This document shows, piece after piece, positions 24,736-33,613 of a stretch of DNA of 64,000 bases (within the stretch, counting starts at the first letter, position 1; each line of letters opens with the position of its first letter). The translations under genes and the position numbers were made by a program. A model generated the notes under the pieces. It saw only the letters and a program-made list of their open reading frames with translations, was not told where the DNA came from and made no database searches. The DNA comes from Stenotrophomonas lactitubi (lineage in GTDB: Bacteria; Pseudomonadota; Gammaproteobacteria; Xanthomonadales; Xanthomonadaceae), in NCBI RefSeq assembly GCF_002803515.1, contig NZ_PHQX01000002.1, positions 310,001 to 374,000 on the forward strand, given 5' to 3'.

Positions 24736-26241
24736 ATGACTGTTGCAGCGCCCCGTATCCGCATGCTGATCGATGGCCAGTTCGTAGAATCGGCCACCTC
24801 CCACTGGCAGGACGTGATCAATCCGGCCACCCAGGACGTGCTGGCCCAGGTGCCGTTCGCCACCACGGGTGAAGTCGACGCGGCCGTGGCCGCCGCCAAG
24901 GAAGCCTTCAAGACCTGGCGCAAGACCCCGATCGGTACCCGCGCGCGCATCTTCCTGAAGTACCAGCAGCTGATCCGCGAAAACATGAGCGAGCTGGCGC
25001 ACATCCTCACCGCCGAACAGGGCAAGACCCTGCCGGACGCCGAAGGCGATGTGTTCCGCGGACTGGAAGTGGTCGAGCATGCAGCCGCCATCGGCAACCT
25101 GCAGCTGGGCGAACTGGCCAACAACGTGGCCAACGGCGTGGACACCTACTCGATCATGCAGCCGCTGGGCGTGTGCGCAGGCATCACCCCGTTCAACTTC
25201 CCGGCGATGATCCCGCTGTGGATGTTCCCGATGGCCATCGCCACCGGCAACACCTTCATCCTCAAGCCGTCCGAGCAGGACCCGATGGTCACCATGCGCC
25301 TGGTCGAGCTTGCCTTGGAAGCGGGCATTCCGAAGGGCGTGCTGAATGTCGTCCACGGTGGCGAAGAAGTGGTCAACGCCATCTGCGACCACCCCGACAT
25401 CAAGGCCGTTTCGTTCGTCGGTTCCACCCGCGTCGGCACCCACGTGTACAACCGCGCCTCGCTGGCCGGCAAGCGCGTGCAGTGCATGATGGGCGCCAAG
25501 AACCACGCCGTGGTCTTGCCGGACGCCAACAAGGAGCAGACCCTCAACGCGATGGTCGGCGCCGCTTTTGGTGCGGCTGGCCAGCGCTGCATGGCCGCCT
25601 CGACCCTGGTGCTGGTCGGTGAAGCGCGCGGTTGGGTGCAGGACCTGGTCGAGAAGGCCAAGACCCTGAAGGTCAGTGGTGGCACGGTCGCCGGCACCGA
25701 CGTCGGTCCGGTCATTTCCTGCAGCGCCCGTGAGCGTGTCGAAGGCCTGATCGCGTCGGGTGTGGAGCAGGGCGCCAAGCTGGTGCTCGATGGCCGCAAG
25801 CCGCAGGTCGATGGGTTCGAGAAGGGCAACTTCGTCGGCCCGACCATCTTTGCCGGTGTCACCACCGACATGCGCATCTACCAGGATGAAATCTTCGGGC
25901 CGGTGCTGGTCATCCTCGAAGCGGAAACGCTGGATGAGGCCATCGCCATGGTCAACAGCAACCCGAACGGCAACGGCACCGCGCTGTTCACCCAGAGCGG
26001 TGCAGCCGCACGCCGGTTCCAGGAAGACATCGACGTCGGCCAGGTCGGCATCAACGTGCCGATCCCGGTGCCGGTGCCGCTGTTCTCGTTCACCGGTTCG
26101 CGCGCTTCCAAGCTCGGCGACCTGGGCCCGTACGGCAAGCAGGTGGTGCTGTTCTACACGCAGACCAAGACCGTCACCGCGCGCTGGTTCGACGACGAGA
26201 CGCTGAGCCACGGCGTCAACACCACGATCAGCCTGAAGTAA
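24736..26241 (+). CDS. mmsA: CoA-acylating methylmalonate-semialdehyde dehydrogenase
   Basis: A 501-residue aldehyde dehydrogenase that converts methylmalonate semialdehyde to propionyl-CoA in valine breakdown. [17 protein letters not shown] and [13 protein letters not shown] are specific to the MmsA group, and the catalytic Cys285 is in [11 protein letters not shown]-binding FVGSTRVG precedes it. The ATG at 24736 gives the usual N-terminus; an upstream ATG at 24700 lacks a ribosome site as well. It is first in a five-gene operon and divergent from its likely regulator. Confidence 0.95.
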   Translation: MTVAAPRIRMLIDGQFVESATSHWQDVINPATQDVLAQVPFATTGEVDAAVAAAKEAFKTWRKTPIGTRARIFLKYQQLIRENMSELAHILTAEQGKTLPDAEGDVFRGLEVVEHAAAIGNLQLGELANNVANGVDTYSIMQPLGVCAGITPFNFPAMIPLWMFPMAIATGNTFILKPSEQDPMVTMRLVELALEAGIPKGVLNVVHGGEEVVNAICDHPDIKAVSFVGSTRVGTHVYNRASLAGKRVQCMMGAKNHAVVLPDANKEQTLNAMVGAAFGAAGQRCMAASTLVLVGEARGWVQDLVEKAKTLKVSGGTVAGTDVGPVISCSARERVEGLIASGVEQGAKLVLDGRKPQVDGFEKGNFVGPTIFAGVTTDMRIYQDEIFGPVLVILEAETLDEAIAMVNSNPNGNGTALFTQSGAAARRFQEDIDVGQVGINVPIPVPVPLFSFTGSRASKLGDLGPYGKQVVLFYTQTKTVTARWFDDETLSHGVNTTISLK

Positions 26242-26256
26242 CAGCAGGGAGCAGCC

Positions 26257-27423
26257 ATGAGCCACTCGATGACGACGGAACAGGAAGAAGCGCAGCAGGC
26301 GTACCGCGAAGCGGCGCGCGACTTCGCACAGGCCGAACTGGCGCCGCACGCCGCGCGATGGGATGCGGAGGGCATCTTTCCGCGCGAGGCGATCGCCAAG
26401 GCCGGTGAACTGGGCTTCTGCGGTCTGTACATGGACCCGGAAGTAGGTGGCAGCGGCCTGAGCCGACTGGACGCCGCCGTCGTCATCGAGGAGCTCGCCA
26501 ACGTCGATCCGTCGACCGCGGCCTACATCAGCATCCACAACATGGCCTCGTGGATGGTGTCCAAGTGGGGCCAGCCGGCCCTGCGCGATGCATGGGGCAA
26601 TGACCTGTCATCGGGCAGCAAGCTGGCCTCGTACTGCCTGACCGAGCCGGGTGCCGGTTCGGATGCGGCCTCGCTGAAGACCAGCGCCGTGCGCGATGGC
26701 GATTTCTACGTGTTGAATGGCTCCAAGGCCTTCATTTCCGGCGCCGGTGCCACCGAACTGCTGGTGGTGATGGCACGCACCGGCGGTGCTGGTGCAGGCG
26801 GGGTCAGCGCGATCGCCGTGCCAGCCGACCTGCCGGGCATCAGCTACGGCCGCAAGGAAGAGAAGATGGGCTGGAACAGCCAGCCCACCCGCGGCATCAC
26901 CTTCGAAAACGTCCGCGTGCCGGTCAGCCATCTTCTGGGAGAGGAAGGCGGCGGCTTCAAGCTGGCGATGAAGGGGCTCGATGGTGGCCGCATCAACATC
27001 GCCGCCTGCTCGCTGGGTGCTGCGCAGGGTGCGCTGGATGCAGCGCGCCGCTACATGGGCGAGCGCCGCCAGTTCGGCAAGGCGTTGTCCGAATTCCAGG
27101 CACTGCAGTTCAAGCTGGCCGACATGGCCATCGAGCTGGTCGCGGCGCGGCAGATGGTGCATACCGCTGCGCGCAAGCTCGATGCCGGTGCCAGCGATGC
27201 CAACGTGTGGTGCGCGATGGCCAAGCGTTTCGCCACCGATGCCGGCTTCAACATCTGCAACGAAGCCCTGCAGATCCACGGTGGCTATGGCTACATCCGC
27301 GAATATCCGATCGAGCGCCTGCTGCGCGACAGCCGCGTGCACCAGATCCTGGAAGGCACCAACGAGATCATGCGGGTGATCGTTGCCCGTCACCTGCTCA
27401 ACACCGAAGAGGAACTGCGATGA
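26257..27423 (+). CDS. Acyl-CoA dehydrogenase, probable isobutyryl-CoA dehydrogenase
   Basis: A 388-residue FAD enzyme. SYCLTEPGAGSDAASLKT and GFKLAMKGLDGGRINIA are family signatures, and LEGTNEIMRVIVAR carries the catalytic Glu at the C-terminal end. It would oxidise isobutyryl-CoA to methacrylyl-CoA; the substrate is inferred from the operon. It begins 15 bp after mmsA and its stop overlaps the next start (ATGA). Confidence 0.93.
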   Translation: MSHSMTTEQEEAQQAYREAARDFAQAELAPHAARWDAEGIFPREAIAKAGELGFCGLYMDPEVGGSGLSRLDAAVVIEELANVDPSTAAYISIHNMASWMVSKWGQPALRDAWGNDLSSGSKLASYCLTEPGAGSDAASLKTSAVRDGDFYVLNGSKAFISGAGATELLVVMARTGGAGAGGVSAIAVPADLPGISYGRKEEKMGWNSQPTRGITFENVRVPVSHLLGEEGGGFKLAMKGLDGGRINIAACSLGAAQGALDAARRYMGERRQFGKALSEFQALQFKLADMAIELVAARQMVHTAARKLDAGASDANVWCAMAKRFATDAGFNICNEALQIHGGYGYIREYPIERLLRDSRVHQILEGTNEIMRVIVARHLLNTEEELR

Positions 27424-28217
27424 AGGATTGGCGTACCCAGGAGCACGTGGGCCTGAAGGTCGAGGCCGATGGCCACACCGCCGTGGTCACCCTGAACAAC
27501 CCGCCAGCGCATACCTGGACCGTGCACAGCCTGTCGGCGCTGCGCGACCTGGTGGGCGCGCTCAACGCAGACCGCGACATCTACGCGCTGGTGATCACCG
27601 GTGACGGCGAGAAGTTCTTCTCCGCCGGTGCCGACCTCAACCAGTTTGCCTCCGGCGACAAGGCGGCCGCACGCGAAGCGGCGCGCCGTTTCGGTGAAGC
27701 CTTCGAGGCGCTGTCCGCGTTCCGTGGCGTATCGATTGCCGCGATCAACGGCTACGCCATGGGCGGCGGCCTGGAATGCGCGCTGGCCTGCGATCTGCGC
27801 ATCATCGAAGACCATGCCCAGGTCGCGCTGCCGGAGGCCACCGTTGGCCTGCTGCCGTGCGCCGGTGGCACCCAGAACCTGCCGCGCCTGGTCGGCGAGG
27901 GCTGGGCCAAGCGCATGATCCTGCTCGGCGAGCGCATCAACGCTGAGACAGCGGTGCGGATTGGTCTTGCCGAAGAAAAGGTCGGCAAGGGCGAATCCAA
28001 GGCGCTGGCACTGGAATGGGCGAAGAAGGCTGGCAAGCAGAGCCCGACCAGCATCGCCGCCTGCAAGACCCTGGTGCAGTCCACCCGCACCGGCACCCAT
28101 GCTTCAGCACTGGTGGCCGAGCGCGAGGCCTTCGTCGATCTGTTCGACACCGCCGATCAGGTCGAGGGCGTGAGTGCCTTCCTTGAAAAGCGCGCCGCGC
28201 AGTGGAAGAACGCATGA
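27420..28217 (+). CDS. Enoyl-CoA hydratase/isomerase family protein
   Basis: A 265-residue crotonase. The oxyanion-hole segments are FFSAGADLNQFASG and NGYAMGGGLECALACD, and ALPEATVGLLPCAGGTQ carries the second active-site Glu. In this operon it would hydrate methacrylyl-CoA to 3-hydroxyisobutyryl-CoA. ATGA overlaps at both ends couple it to its neighbours. Confidence 0.92.
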   Translation: MKDWRTQEHVGLKVEADGHTAVVTLNNPPAHTWTVHSLSALRDLVGALNADRDIYALVITGDGEKFFSAGADLNQFASGDKAAAREAARRFGEAFEALSAFRGVSIAAINGYAMGGGLECALACDLRIIEDHAQVALPEATVGLLPCAGGTQNLPRLVGEGWAKRMILLGERINAETAVRIGLAEEKVGKGESKALALEWAKKAGKQSPTSIAACKTLVQSTRTGTHASALVAEREAFVDLFDTADQVEGVSAFLEKRAAQWKNA

Positions 28218-29392
28218 CCGCGGTTGACACGAACGTTGCCGAAGCACCGGTACTGTTCGAAGAACGCGCCGCTGGCAACGGCACGCGCATCGGCATCGCC
28301 ACGCTCAACGCACCGCGTACGCTCAATGGCTTCTCGCTGCCGATGGCGCACCTGCTGCTGAAGCAGCTCAACGCCTGGGCCGACGACGACGGCATCGCGC
28401 TGGTGGTGCTGCAGGGCGCGGGCGAAAAGGCATTCTGTGCCGGCGGTGATCTGCACAGCCTGTACCAGAGCATGCTCGCCTACCGCGAGGCCGGCCACAC
28501 GGACATCCGCGAGAACGACTACGCCGCCGAGTTCTTCGACGTCGAGTACCGCGTCGACTACCTGATCCATACCTACGCCAAGCCGATCCTGTGCTGGGGC
28601 CATGGCATCGTGATGGGCGGCGGCATCGGCCTGATGTCCGGCGCCAGCCATCGCGTGGTCAGCGAGCGTTCCAAGCTGGCCTTCCCGGAAATCACGGTCG
28701 GCCTGTTCCCTGACGTGGGTGGCAGCTGGCTGCTGCCGCGTGTGCCGGGCAACGGCGGCCTGTTCCTGGCCCTGACCGGTGCGCTGCTCAACCCCGGCGA
28801 TGCGATCTATGCAGGTTTGGCCGACGTGCATGTGGCCGAGGAGCGCCGCAGCGCGGTGTTCGATGCGCTGCTGCAGGTCGCGTGGTCGGCCGATGCCGCA
28901 CGCAACCACGAGCGCCTGTCGCAGCTGCTGCTGTCGTTCGCCAGCGACGCGGCTACCGGCCCGCTGCTGGCCAATGCCGCGCAGGTCGATGCGCTGTGCG
29001 AAGGCGATGATCTCGCCGCCATCGTCGAACGCATCAGCACCCTGCAGACCGATGACGCCTGGTTGCAGGCCGCACAGAAGACGCTGGCTGCCGGTGCGCC
29101 GGGTTCGGCACGGCTGGCCTTCGAACTGCAGCGCCGCAGTGCTGGTCAGGACCTGGCGAGCGTGTACCGGCTGGAATACATCACGGCCCTGCATTGTGCT
29201 GCGCATGGCAATTTTGCCGAAGGCATCCGCGCGCTGCTGATCGACAAGGACCGCACTCCATCGTGGAACCCGGCCACGTTGGTCGATGCCAGCCGCGCAT
29301 GGGCCGATACGTTCTTCGCTTCTCCCTGGGCCGATGCCGCGCATCCGCTGGCCGACCTGGGTACCCCTGTCGCTGAAAGGAGCCTGGCATGA
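28214..29392 (+). CDS. 3-hydroxyisobutyryl-CoA hydrolase (crotonase superfamily)
   Basis: A 392-residue crotonase-family protein, longer than hydratases. FCAGGDLHSLYQ and GHGIVMGGGIGLMSGASHRV form the oxyanion hole, and the hydrolase-type FPEITVGLFPDVGGSWLL contains the Glu/Asp pair of HIBCH. It releases 3-hydroxyisobutyrate from its CoA ester. The ATG at 28214 overlaps the previous stop; the last codons overlap mmsB in the same manner. Confidence 0.92.
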   Translation: MTAVDTNVAEAPVLFEERAAGNGTRIGIATLNAPRTLNGFSLPMAHLLLKQLNAWADDDGIALVVLQGAGEKAFCAGGDLHSLYQSMLAYREAGHTDIRENDYAAEFFDVEYRVDYLIHTYAKPILCWGHGIVMGGGIGLMSGASHRVVSERSKLAFPEITVGLFPDVGGSWLLPRVPGNGGLFLALTGALLNPGDAIYAGLADVHVAEERRSAVFDALLQVAWSADAARNHERLSQLLLSFASDAATGPLLANAAQVDALCEGDDLAAIVERISTLQTDDAWLQAAQKTLAAGAPGSARLAFELQRRSAGQDLASVYRLEYITALHCAAHGNFAEGIRALLIDKDRTPSWNPATLVDASRAWADTFFASPWADAAHPLADLGTPVAERSLA

Positions 29393-30279
29393 GCCGCATT
29401 GCATTCATTGGGTTGGGCAACATGGGTGGCCCGATGGCCGCCAATCTGGTCAAGAACGGCCACACCGTGCGCGTGTTCGATCTGGTGCCGGCTGCTGTAC
29501 AGGCCGCAGTCGACGCGGGCGCCAGTGCTTCTGCATCGGCACGCGAAACCCTGGCTGACGCCGAGGTGGTGATCTCGATGCTGCCGGCCAGTCGCCACGT
29601 CGAAGGCGTGTACCTGGGCGACGACGGCATCCTTGCCGCGATTCCCGCCGGTGCGCTGGTCATCGACTGCAGCACGATCGCCCCGGCCAGCGCGCGCAAG
29701 GTTTCCGAAGCGGCCGCCGCACGAGGCCTGCAGATGATCGACGCGCCGGTGTCCGGCGGCACTGCTGGCGCGCAGGCTGGCACGCTGACCTTCATCGTCG
29801 GTGGTGAGGAGGACGCGCTGGAACGCGCCCGCCCGGTGCTGCAGGCAATGGGCAAGAACATCTTCCATGTGGGCGCCAGTGGCGCCGGCCAGGTTGCCAA
29901 GCTTTGCAACAACATGGCGTTGGGTGTGATCATGGCCGTCACCGGCGAAGCCATCGCGCTTGGCGTGGCGCACGGGCTGGACCCCAAGGTGCTGTCGCAG
30001 ATGATGGCGGTCAGCACTGGCCGCAGCTGGGCTACCGAAGTGTGCAACCCCTGGCCGGGCGTGCTGGAAAACGCACCGGCGTCGCGCGGCTACAGCGGCG
30101 GCTTCGGCAGCGACCTGATGCTGAAGGACATGGGCCTGGCGGTGGAAGCGGCGATGAGCGTCGGCGCCTCGATCCCGCTGGGCGAAGTGGCCCGCAATCT
30201 GTATTCGATGAATCACCAGGCCGGCCGCGGCAAGCTGGATTTCTCCAGCGTCGTGCAGCTCATTACGAGCGAGAAGTGA
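29389..30279 (+). CDS. mmsB: 3-hydroxyisobutyrate dehydrogenase
   Basis: A 296-residue beta-hydroxyacid dehydrogenase. The Rossmann motif FIGLGNMGGPMAANL (about 5-19), the substrate loop DAPVSGGTAGAQAGTL and the catalytic Lys in GQVAKLCNN are all intact. It oxidises 3-hydroxyisobutyrate to methylmalonate semialdehyde, the MmsA substrate, and so closes the operon's pathway. It is followed by a GTAG palindrome and a strong terminator. Confidence 0.95.
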   Translation: MSRIAFIGLGNMGGPMAANLVKNGHTVRVFDLVPAAVQAAVDAGASASASARETLADAEVVISMLPASRHVEGVYLGDDGILAAIPAGALVIDCSTIAPASARKVSEAAAARGLQMIDAPVSGGTAGAQAGTLTFIVGGEEDALERARPVLQAMGKNIFHVGASGAGQVAKLCNNMALGVIMAVTGEAIALGVAHGLDPKVLSQMMAVSTGRSWATEVCNPWPGVLENAPASRGYSGGFGSDLMLKDMGLAVEAAMSVGASIPLGEVARNLYSMNHQAGRGKLDFSSVVQLITSEK

Positions 30280-30283
30280 CCTG

Positions 30284-30306
30284 GTAGTACCGGCCGCTGG
30301 CCGGCA
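30284..30306 (+). repeat. SMAG/GTAG palindrome
   Basis: A GTAG head and CCGGCC-GCT-GGCCGG hairpin, 5 bp after the mmsB stop. Confidence 0.88.
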
Positions 30307-30340
30307 ACCTCATGCCCCCTTGCGGGACAGCGAAGGTGGG

Positions 30341-30383
30341 ATGGGCGGATGCACGGTTTCGACCGGCATCCGCCCATTTTTTT
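30341..30383 (+). terminator. Strong intrinsic terminator of the valine operon
   Basis: A 12-bp perfect stem ATGGGCGGATGC/GCATCCGCCCAT around a 13-nt loop, followed by a run of T residues to 30383. It lies 62 bp after mmsB, between two GTAG palindromes. Confidence 0.9.
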
Positions 30384-30396
30384 GCCCAGTCGTTTG

Positions 30397-30419
30397 GTAG
30401 TGCCGGCCGCTGGCCGGCA
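30397..30419 (+). repeat. SMAG/GTAG palindrome
   Basis: Same subtype as 30284-30306, 9 bp before the end of the convergent ohr gene. Confidence 0.88.
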
Positions 30420-30427
30420 TCACCGCA

Positions 30428-30853
30428 TCAGGCAACGATCAGCGTCACGTCGATGTTGCCGCGGGTAGCGTTGGAGTACGGGCAGACGATGTGCGCCTTC
30501 TGCACCAGCTCTTCCACCTGCTCGCGCGGCACGCCCGGCACGTTGATGGTCAGCTCGGCTTCGATGCCGAAACCGGTCGGGATCTGGCCGATGCCGACCT
30601 TGCCGGTCACGGTGGTGTCGGCCGGCAGTGCGACCTTGGCCTGGCCGGCGACGAACTTCAGTGCGCCGAGGAAGCAGGCCGAATAGCCCGCAGCGAACAG
30701 CTGTTCCGGATTGGTGCCGGGGCCGCCAGCGCCGCCCAGCTCGCGCGGGGTCGACAGCTGGATGTCCAGCACGTTGTCGGAGGACACGGAACGGCCTTCG
30801 CGGCCGCCGGTGGAGGTGGCCTGGGCGGTGTACAGAACCTTTTCGATGGACAT
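30428..30853 (-). CDS. ohr: Organic hydroperoxide resistance protein
   Basis: A 141-residue OsmC/Ohr peroxidase that reduces organic hydroperoxides. The two catalytic cysteines are Cys60 ([10 protein letters not shown]) and Cys124 (IVCPYS), and Arg18 in STGGREGR is the conserved activating Arg. Length is typical. No ohrR regulator gene is next to it here; the promoter side (30854-30964) is A+T-richer and could hold an OhrR site, but I cannot define one. Confidence 0.95.
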   Translation of the reverse strand: MSIEKVLYTAQATSTGGREGRSVSSDNVLDIQLSTPRELGGAGGPGTNPEQLFAAGYSACFLGALKFVAGQAKVALPADTTVTGKVGIGQIPTGFGIEAELTINVPGVPREQVEELVQKAHIVCPYSNATRGNIDVTLIVA

Positions 30854-30964
30854 CGGGATGCTCCTGGTCAGTGGGTGGGTGGTGCGTTGGAGGCTACTTT
30901 GCCCGGATTCTGCACACGTTGGGTTACAACAAGTCCGAAAAATTTGATTGAACGTCCTGCCAGC

Positions 30965-31921
30965 CTAGATCGTCCATTCCCGGTCAGTGGTGAACATGAT
31001 GGTCAGCCAGCGGTCCGGCGACGATTCGCCCAGCGCATCACCGATTTCGTCGCGCAGGTGGTCCCACTCCAGCAGGGGCCGCGGTGGGTCGTCCTCGCGC
31101 ACCACGAAGAACAGCTCGATCTGTTCACCACGGCCTACCTGCGCCACATAGCTGCGGTGTTCGACGAAGCCGTGCTTTGCAACGATCGCCCGCGCCACCG
31201 CATCCACGTGCGCCTGCAGTTCCGGCGGCGTGACCAGCAGGATGCCGGCCAGCGCGCGCCGCACCGTGCCCAGCGGCGCGATCATCACCAGCACGCAGAC
31301 GAATGCCAGGATGGCCGGATCGATGTACGGTCCGACCCATGCCCACGACGTGCCGTGCACCAGCACACCGCCGAGGAAGGCCGCCAGGTAGCAGGCCGAC
31401 ATGCTCGCGGCGATCACCCAGTTCTTCGCATCCAGCGCGATGAACTCCGAGCCGATGCGCCGGTTCGCACGCAGCACGAACCAGGCCAGCGCGCTCTCGG
31501 CCACGATCGACAGCGCCGCGAAAATGATCGCGGGGCCAAGCGCGATCTGCCGCCCACCGGACATCAGCGCATCGATCGCATTGACCAGTGCATACAGCGC
31601 TGCACCAATCATCAACGTACCGCTCACTCCCAGCACGATCGGTTCCAGGTGCCAGAACCCCATGGTGAAGCGCTGGTTGAGGCGCGACTGCAGGGCGTCG
31701 GTCTGGGTGGACAGCGCGATCAGCCGCGCGACCAGCAGCGACAGCCAGGTCATCACCACGTCGATCAGGCCGTAGATGCCATCGAAGATGATCAGCGAAG
31801 AATTGGCCAGCAGGCCGAACACCACCGCCGCTGCAGCCAACAGCAGCGAGCCGACGATGGACAGGCGCAGCACGCCCTGTTCGGTGCGTGTATCGAAATA
31901 GCGTTCGGTGGTGGCAGGCAT
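30965..31921 (-). CDS. Cation diffusion facilitator (CDF) family metal transporter
   Basis: A 318-residue protein with about six helices followed by a cytoplasmic domain. The helix-2 motif NSSLIIFDGIYGLIDVVMTW carries the Asp residues typical of the CDF metal site, and the helix-5 equivalent DAKNWVIAASMSA the second pair region. It exports divalent cations; metal specificity is not readable. The ATG at 31921 was chosen because longer versions run into the phage-type control region. It is divergent from the tail operon. Confidence 0.85.
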   Translation of the reverse strand: MPATTERYFDTRTEQGVLRLSIVGSLLLAAAAVVFGLLANSSLIIFDGIYGLIDVVMTWLSLLVARLIALSTQTDALQSRLNQRFTMGFWHLEPIVLGVSGTLMIGAALYALVNAIDALMSGGRQIALGPAIIFAALSIVAESALAWFVLRANRRIGSEFIALDAKNWVIAASMSACYLAAFLGGVLVHGTSWAWVGPYIDPAILAFVCVLVMIAPLGTVRRALAGILLVTPPELQAHVDAVARAIVAKHGFVEHRSYVAQVGRGEQIELFFVVREDDPPRPLLEWDHLRDEIGDALGESSPDRWLTIMFTTDREWTI

Positions 31922-32021
31922 GCGGGAATCCAGCGGTGAACGCGCTGCGGAAGCGGCGCTACACCATTCTATCCAGACGACCGCACGCCTCTGTGACCGC
32001 ACTGACGCAGGCCCCGGAAAA

Positions 32022-32038
32022 GTCACCAGACTGGTGAC
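32022..32038. promoter_or_regulatory. Perfect operator-like palindrome GTCACCAG-A-CTGGTGAC
   Basis: Two exact 8-bp arms around one base, centred about 54 bp before the predicted start of the tail-operon transcript and 11 bp before its -35 box. Position suits an activator or a repressor of that promoter. No second copy was noticed elsewhere in the window. Confidence 0.6.
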
Positions 32039-32048
32039 GGTTTACGGA

Positions 32049-32077
32049 TTGACGGGTGCACACCTGCAGCGTATCTT
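32049..32077 (+). promoter_or_regulatory. Sigma70-type promoter of the tail operon
   Basis: TTGACG, a 17-bp spacer and TATCTT. The predicted start is near 32084. It is followed within about 15 nt by an intrinsic terminator, as in lambda late promoter control. Confidence 0.65.
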
Positions 32078-32097
32078 TTCAACCACGATGACATACA

Positions 32098-32125
32098 AGC
32101 CTCTGGCGACCGCCGGGGGCTTTTT
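32098..32125 (+). terminator. Promoter-proximal intrinsic terminator
   Basis: Stem AGCCTCTGGCG/CGCCGGGGGCT (with G-T pairs) followed by TTTTT. It would stop transcripts from 32049 after about 40 nt unless antitermination occurs. The remaining 32126-32303 carries no convincing gene; it includes a second G+C-rich hairpin and GGAGGA before the first tail gene. Confidence 0.75.
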
Positions 32126-32303
32126 GCGTTTATGCCGCCCGCGGCGCCTTGTCATCGTGCTTGCGGCCCTGCCATTCCTGGTGGGGCCGTTTCTGTTTCC
32201 GCCCCGACCCTGCCCCTTTTCGCGCCGTCCTAGATGACAGCGTGCGGCGTAGCCGCGTGCGCAGGGTCGGGGCATCCAACATCCATCAACGAAGGAGGAT
32301 TCG

Positions 32304-32816
32304 ATGCCCCTGCTGACACTTGAGCAGTGCCGCACGCACTGCCGTATCGACGGCGACTACGACGACGCGATCCTGGGCGACCTGCTGGCGGCCGCAACCG
32401 ACGCGGCGTCGGCCTACCTGGGACGGACGCTGTTTGCCGACCAGCCGGCACTGGACCTGGCGCTTGACCAGTTGCCGCAGGACATGGCGGCGGCGGTGAC
32501 CGGGCATGAAGCCGCGGTTGCCGCCGCCAATGCCGAGACCAACGCGGCCAAGGCAAAGGCCATGCGCGACGTTGCTGATCGCCGCTTGGCCGTGGCCACC
32601 GAGCGCAGCGCGAAGTTGCTGCAGGGCCTGCCGGCCAACGACAGCATCCGCGCTGCAGTGCGCCTGCTGCTGGGCCACCTGTATGCGCATCGGGAAGCGG
32701 TGGTGGTTTCCACATCCGCCATCGACGTGCCGATTGGCAGTGTCGCCATCGCGATGGCGCTGCCGTTCGGCGTCGCCGCGCTGCTCGATCCCTACCGACT
32801 GGCGGCGACCCCATGA
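32304..32816 (+). CDS. Phage head-tail connector (gp6-like)
   Basis: A 170-residue protein. LTLEQCRTHCRIDGDYDDAI is the usual N-terminus of gp6-like connector proteins (Phage_connect_1 type), which form a ring under the portal. An Ala-rich coiled-coil-like insertion (AAAVTGHEAAVAAANAETN) in the middle is unusual and makes the protein longer than many relatives. GGAGGA is 5-9 nt before the ATG. It is the first gene of the tail operon; no portal or capsid gene precedes it. Its stop overlaps the next start. Confidence 0.78.
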   Translation: MPLLTLEQCRTHCRIDGDYDDAILGDLLAAATDAASAYLGRTLFADQPALDLALDQLPQDMAAAVTGHEAAVAAANAETNAAKAKAMRDVADRRLAVATERSAKLLQGLPANDSIRAAVRLLLGHLYAHREAVVVSTSAIDVPIGSVAIAMALPFGVAALLDPYRLAATP

Positions 32817-33163
32817 ACGCCGGTCACTTCAACCGTCGCATCCGCATCGAGCGCCAGGATGGGCGCGTAGATGCGTGGGGACAGCCGCTGGATGCCTGGC
32901 AAGCGGTGGCGGAACTATGGACCGCCATCACCGCCGATGCCACCGACAGCGTGCAGCGGCTGACGCTTGAGAGCCGACTGCCGGCAACGATCCGCCGCCA
33001 GCGGTTCCATGTCCGCCTTGCGGCCGCGCGGCAGGCCGGCATCCAGGCTGGCATGCGCATCGTGCACGACGGCAGGGTCTTCGACATCACCGGTGTTGCC
33101 CCGGACTTCAGTCGGCGCCAGACCACGGTGCTGTTCACCGAACAGTCTTCAGGCACGGCCTGA
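32813..33163 (+). CDS. Phage head closure protein (head-tail joining family)
   Basis: A 116-residue protein matching the small beta-barrel head-tail joining family: FNRRIRIERQDGRVDAWGQ at the N-terminus, then RFHVRLAAARQAGIQAGMRI and VFDITGVAPDFSRRQT. In complete phages it closes the capsid and docks the tail. ATGA overlap with the gene before it. Its retention without capsid genes is notable. Confidence 0.8.
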   Translation: MNAGHFNRRIRIERQDGRVDAWGQPLDAWQAVAELWTAITADATDSVQRLTLESRLPATIRRQRFHVRLAAARQAGIQAGMRIVHDGRVFDITGVAPDFSRRQTTVLFTEQSSGTA

Positions 33164-33186
33164 GTGACGCCAACCAGGACACTGCG

Positions 33187-33543
33187 ATGAGTTACGAAGC
33201 ACAGCTGCATGCGTTGCTGGGCCCCCTGCTGCAGGGCCGGCTGCATCCCGATGTTCCGCCGGAACCGGTCATCTACCCGTGTGCTGTCTACCAGCAGGTG
33301 GGTGGACAGTCCGTGTGGTTCAACGAAGGTTCCATTCCCGGACAGAAACACGCTCGCGTGCAGCTGACGGTCTGGGCAGACAGTCGCGCCCAGGCCAACA
33401 CCCTGATCCGCGACATCGAAGACAAGGTCTGCGCGGGACTGCCGACGGCCGAGTCATTCGGCGCTGCAATCGCCGTGCATGAACCCGTGCTGCGCAAGTA
33501 CGGCGCGCGGCTCGATTTCGGCCTGTGGTACGCCGACCTGTAA
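33187..33543 (+). CDS. Tail completion/terminator protein (DUF3168 family)
   Basis: A 118-residue protein: YPCAVYQQVGG, an H-x-R-V-Q-L strand and a C-terminal RKYGARLDFGLWY. This is the DUF3168 fold related to lambda gpU, which caps the tail tube at its correct length. It is followed by an intrinsic terminator-like hairpin before the tube gene. Confidence 0.78.
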   Translation: MSYEAQLHALLGPLLQGRLHPDVPPEPVIYPCAVYQQVGGQSVWFNEGSIPGQKHARVQLTVWADSRAQANTLIRDIEDKVCAGLPTAESFGAAIAVHEPVLRKYGARLDFGLWYADL

Positions 33544-33567
33544 ACCGCTTCATCCGTGCAACACCCC

Positions 33568-33590
33568 AACCCGGCAACCGCCGGGTTTTT
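33568..33590 (+). terminator. Intrinsic terminator-like hairpin between neck and tube genes
   Basis: Stem AACCCGGC/GCCGGGTT with AACC loop and TTTTT. It lies inside the operon, so it may reduce read-through or process mRNA around the highly expressed tube gene. Confidence 0.75.
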
Positions 33591-33613
33591 CTTATCCAAC
33601 GAGGAAATACACC

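Noticed and set aside
30854..30964. OhrR operator upstream of ohr
   Set aside because: The region is A+T-richer but has no clear inverted repeat of the OhrR type, so no site is claimed.
32089..32238. Short frame starting MTYKPLATAGG in the tail-operon leader
   Set aside because: It runs across the intrinsic terminator hairpin, lacks a ribosome site and shows no conserved pattern; better explained as a regulatory leader.
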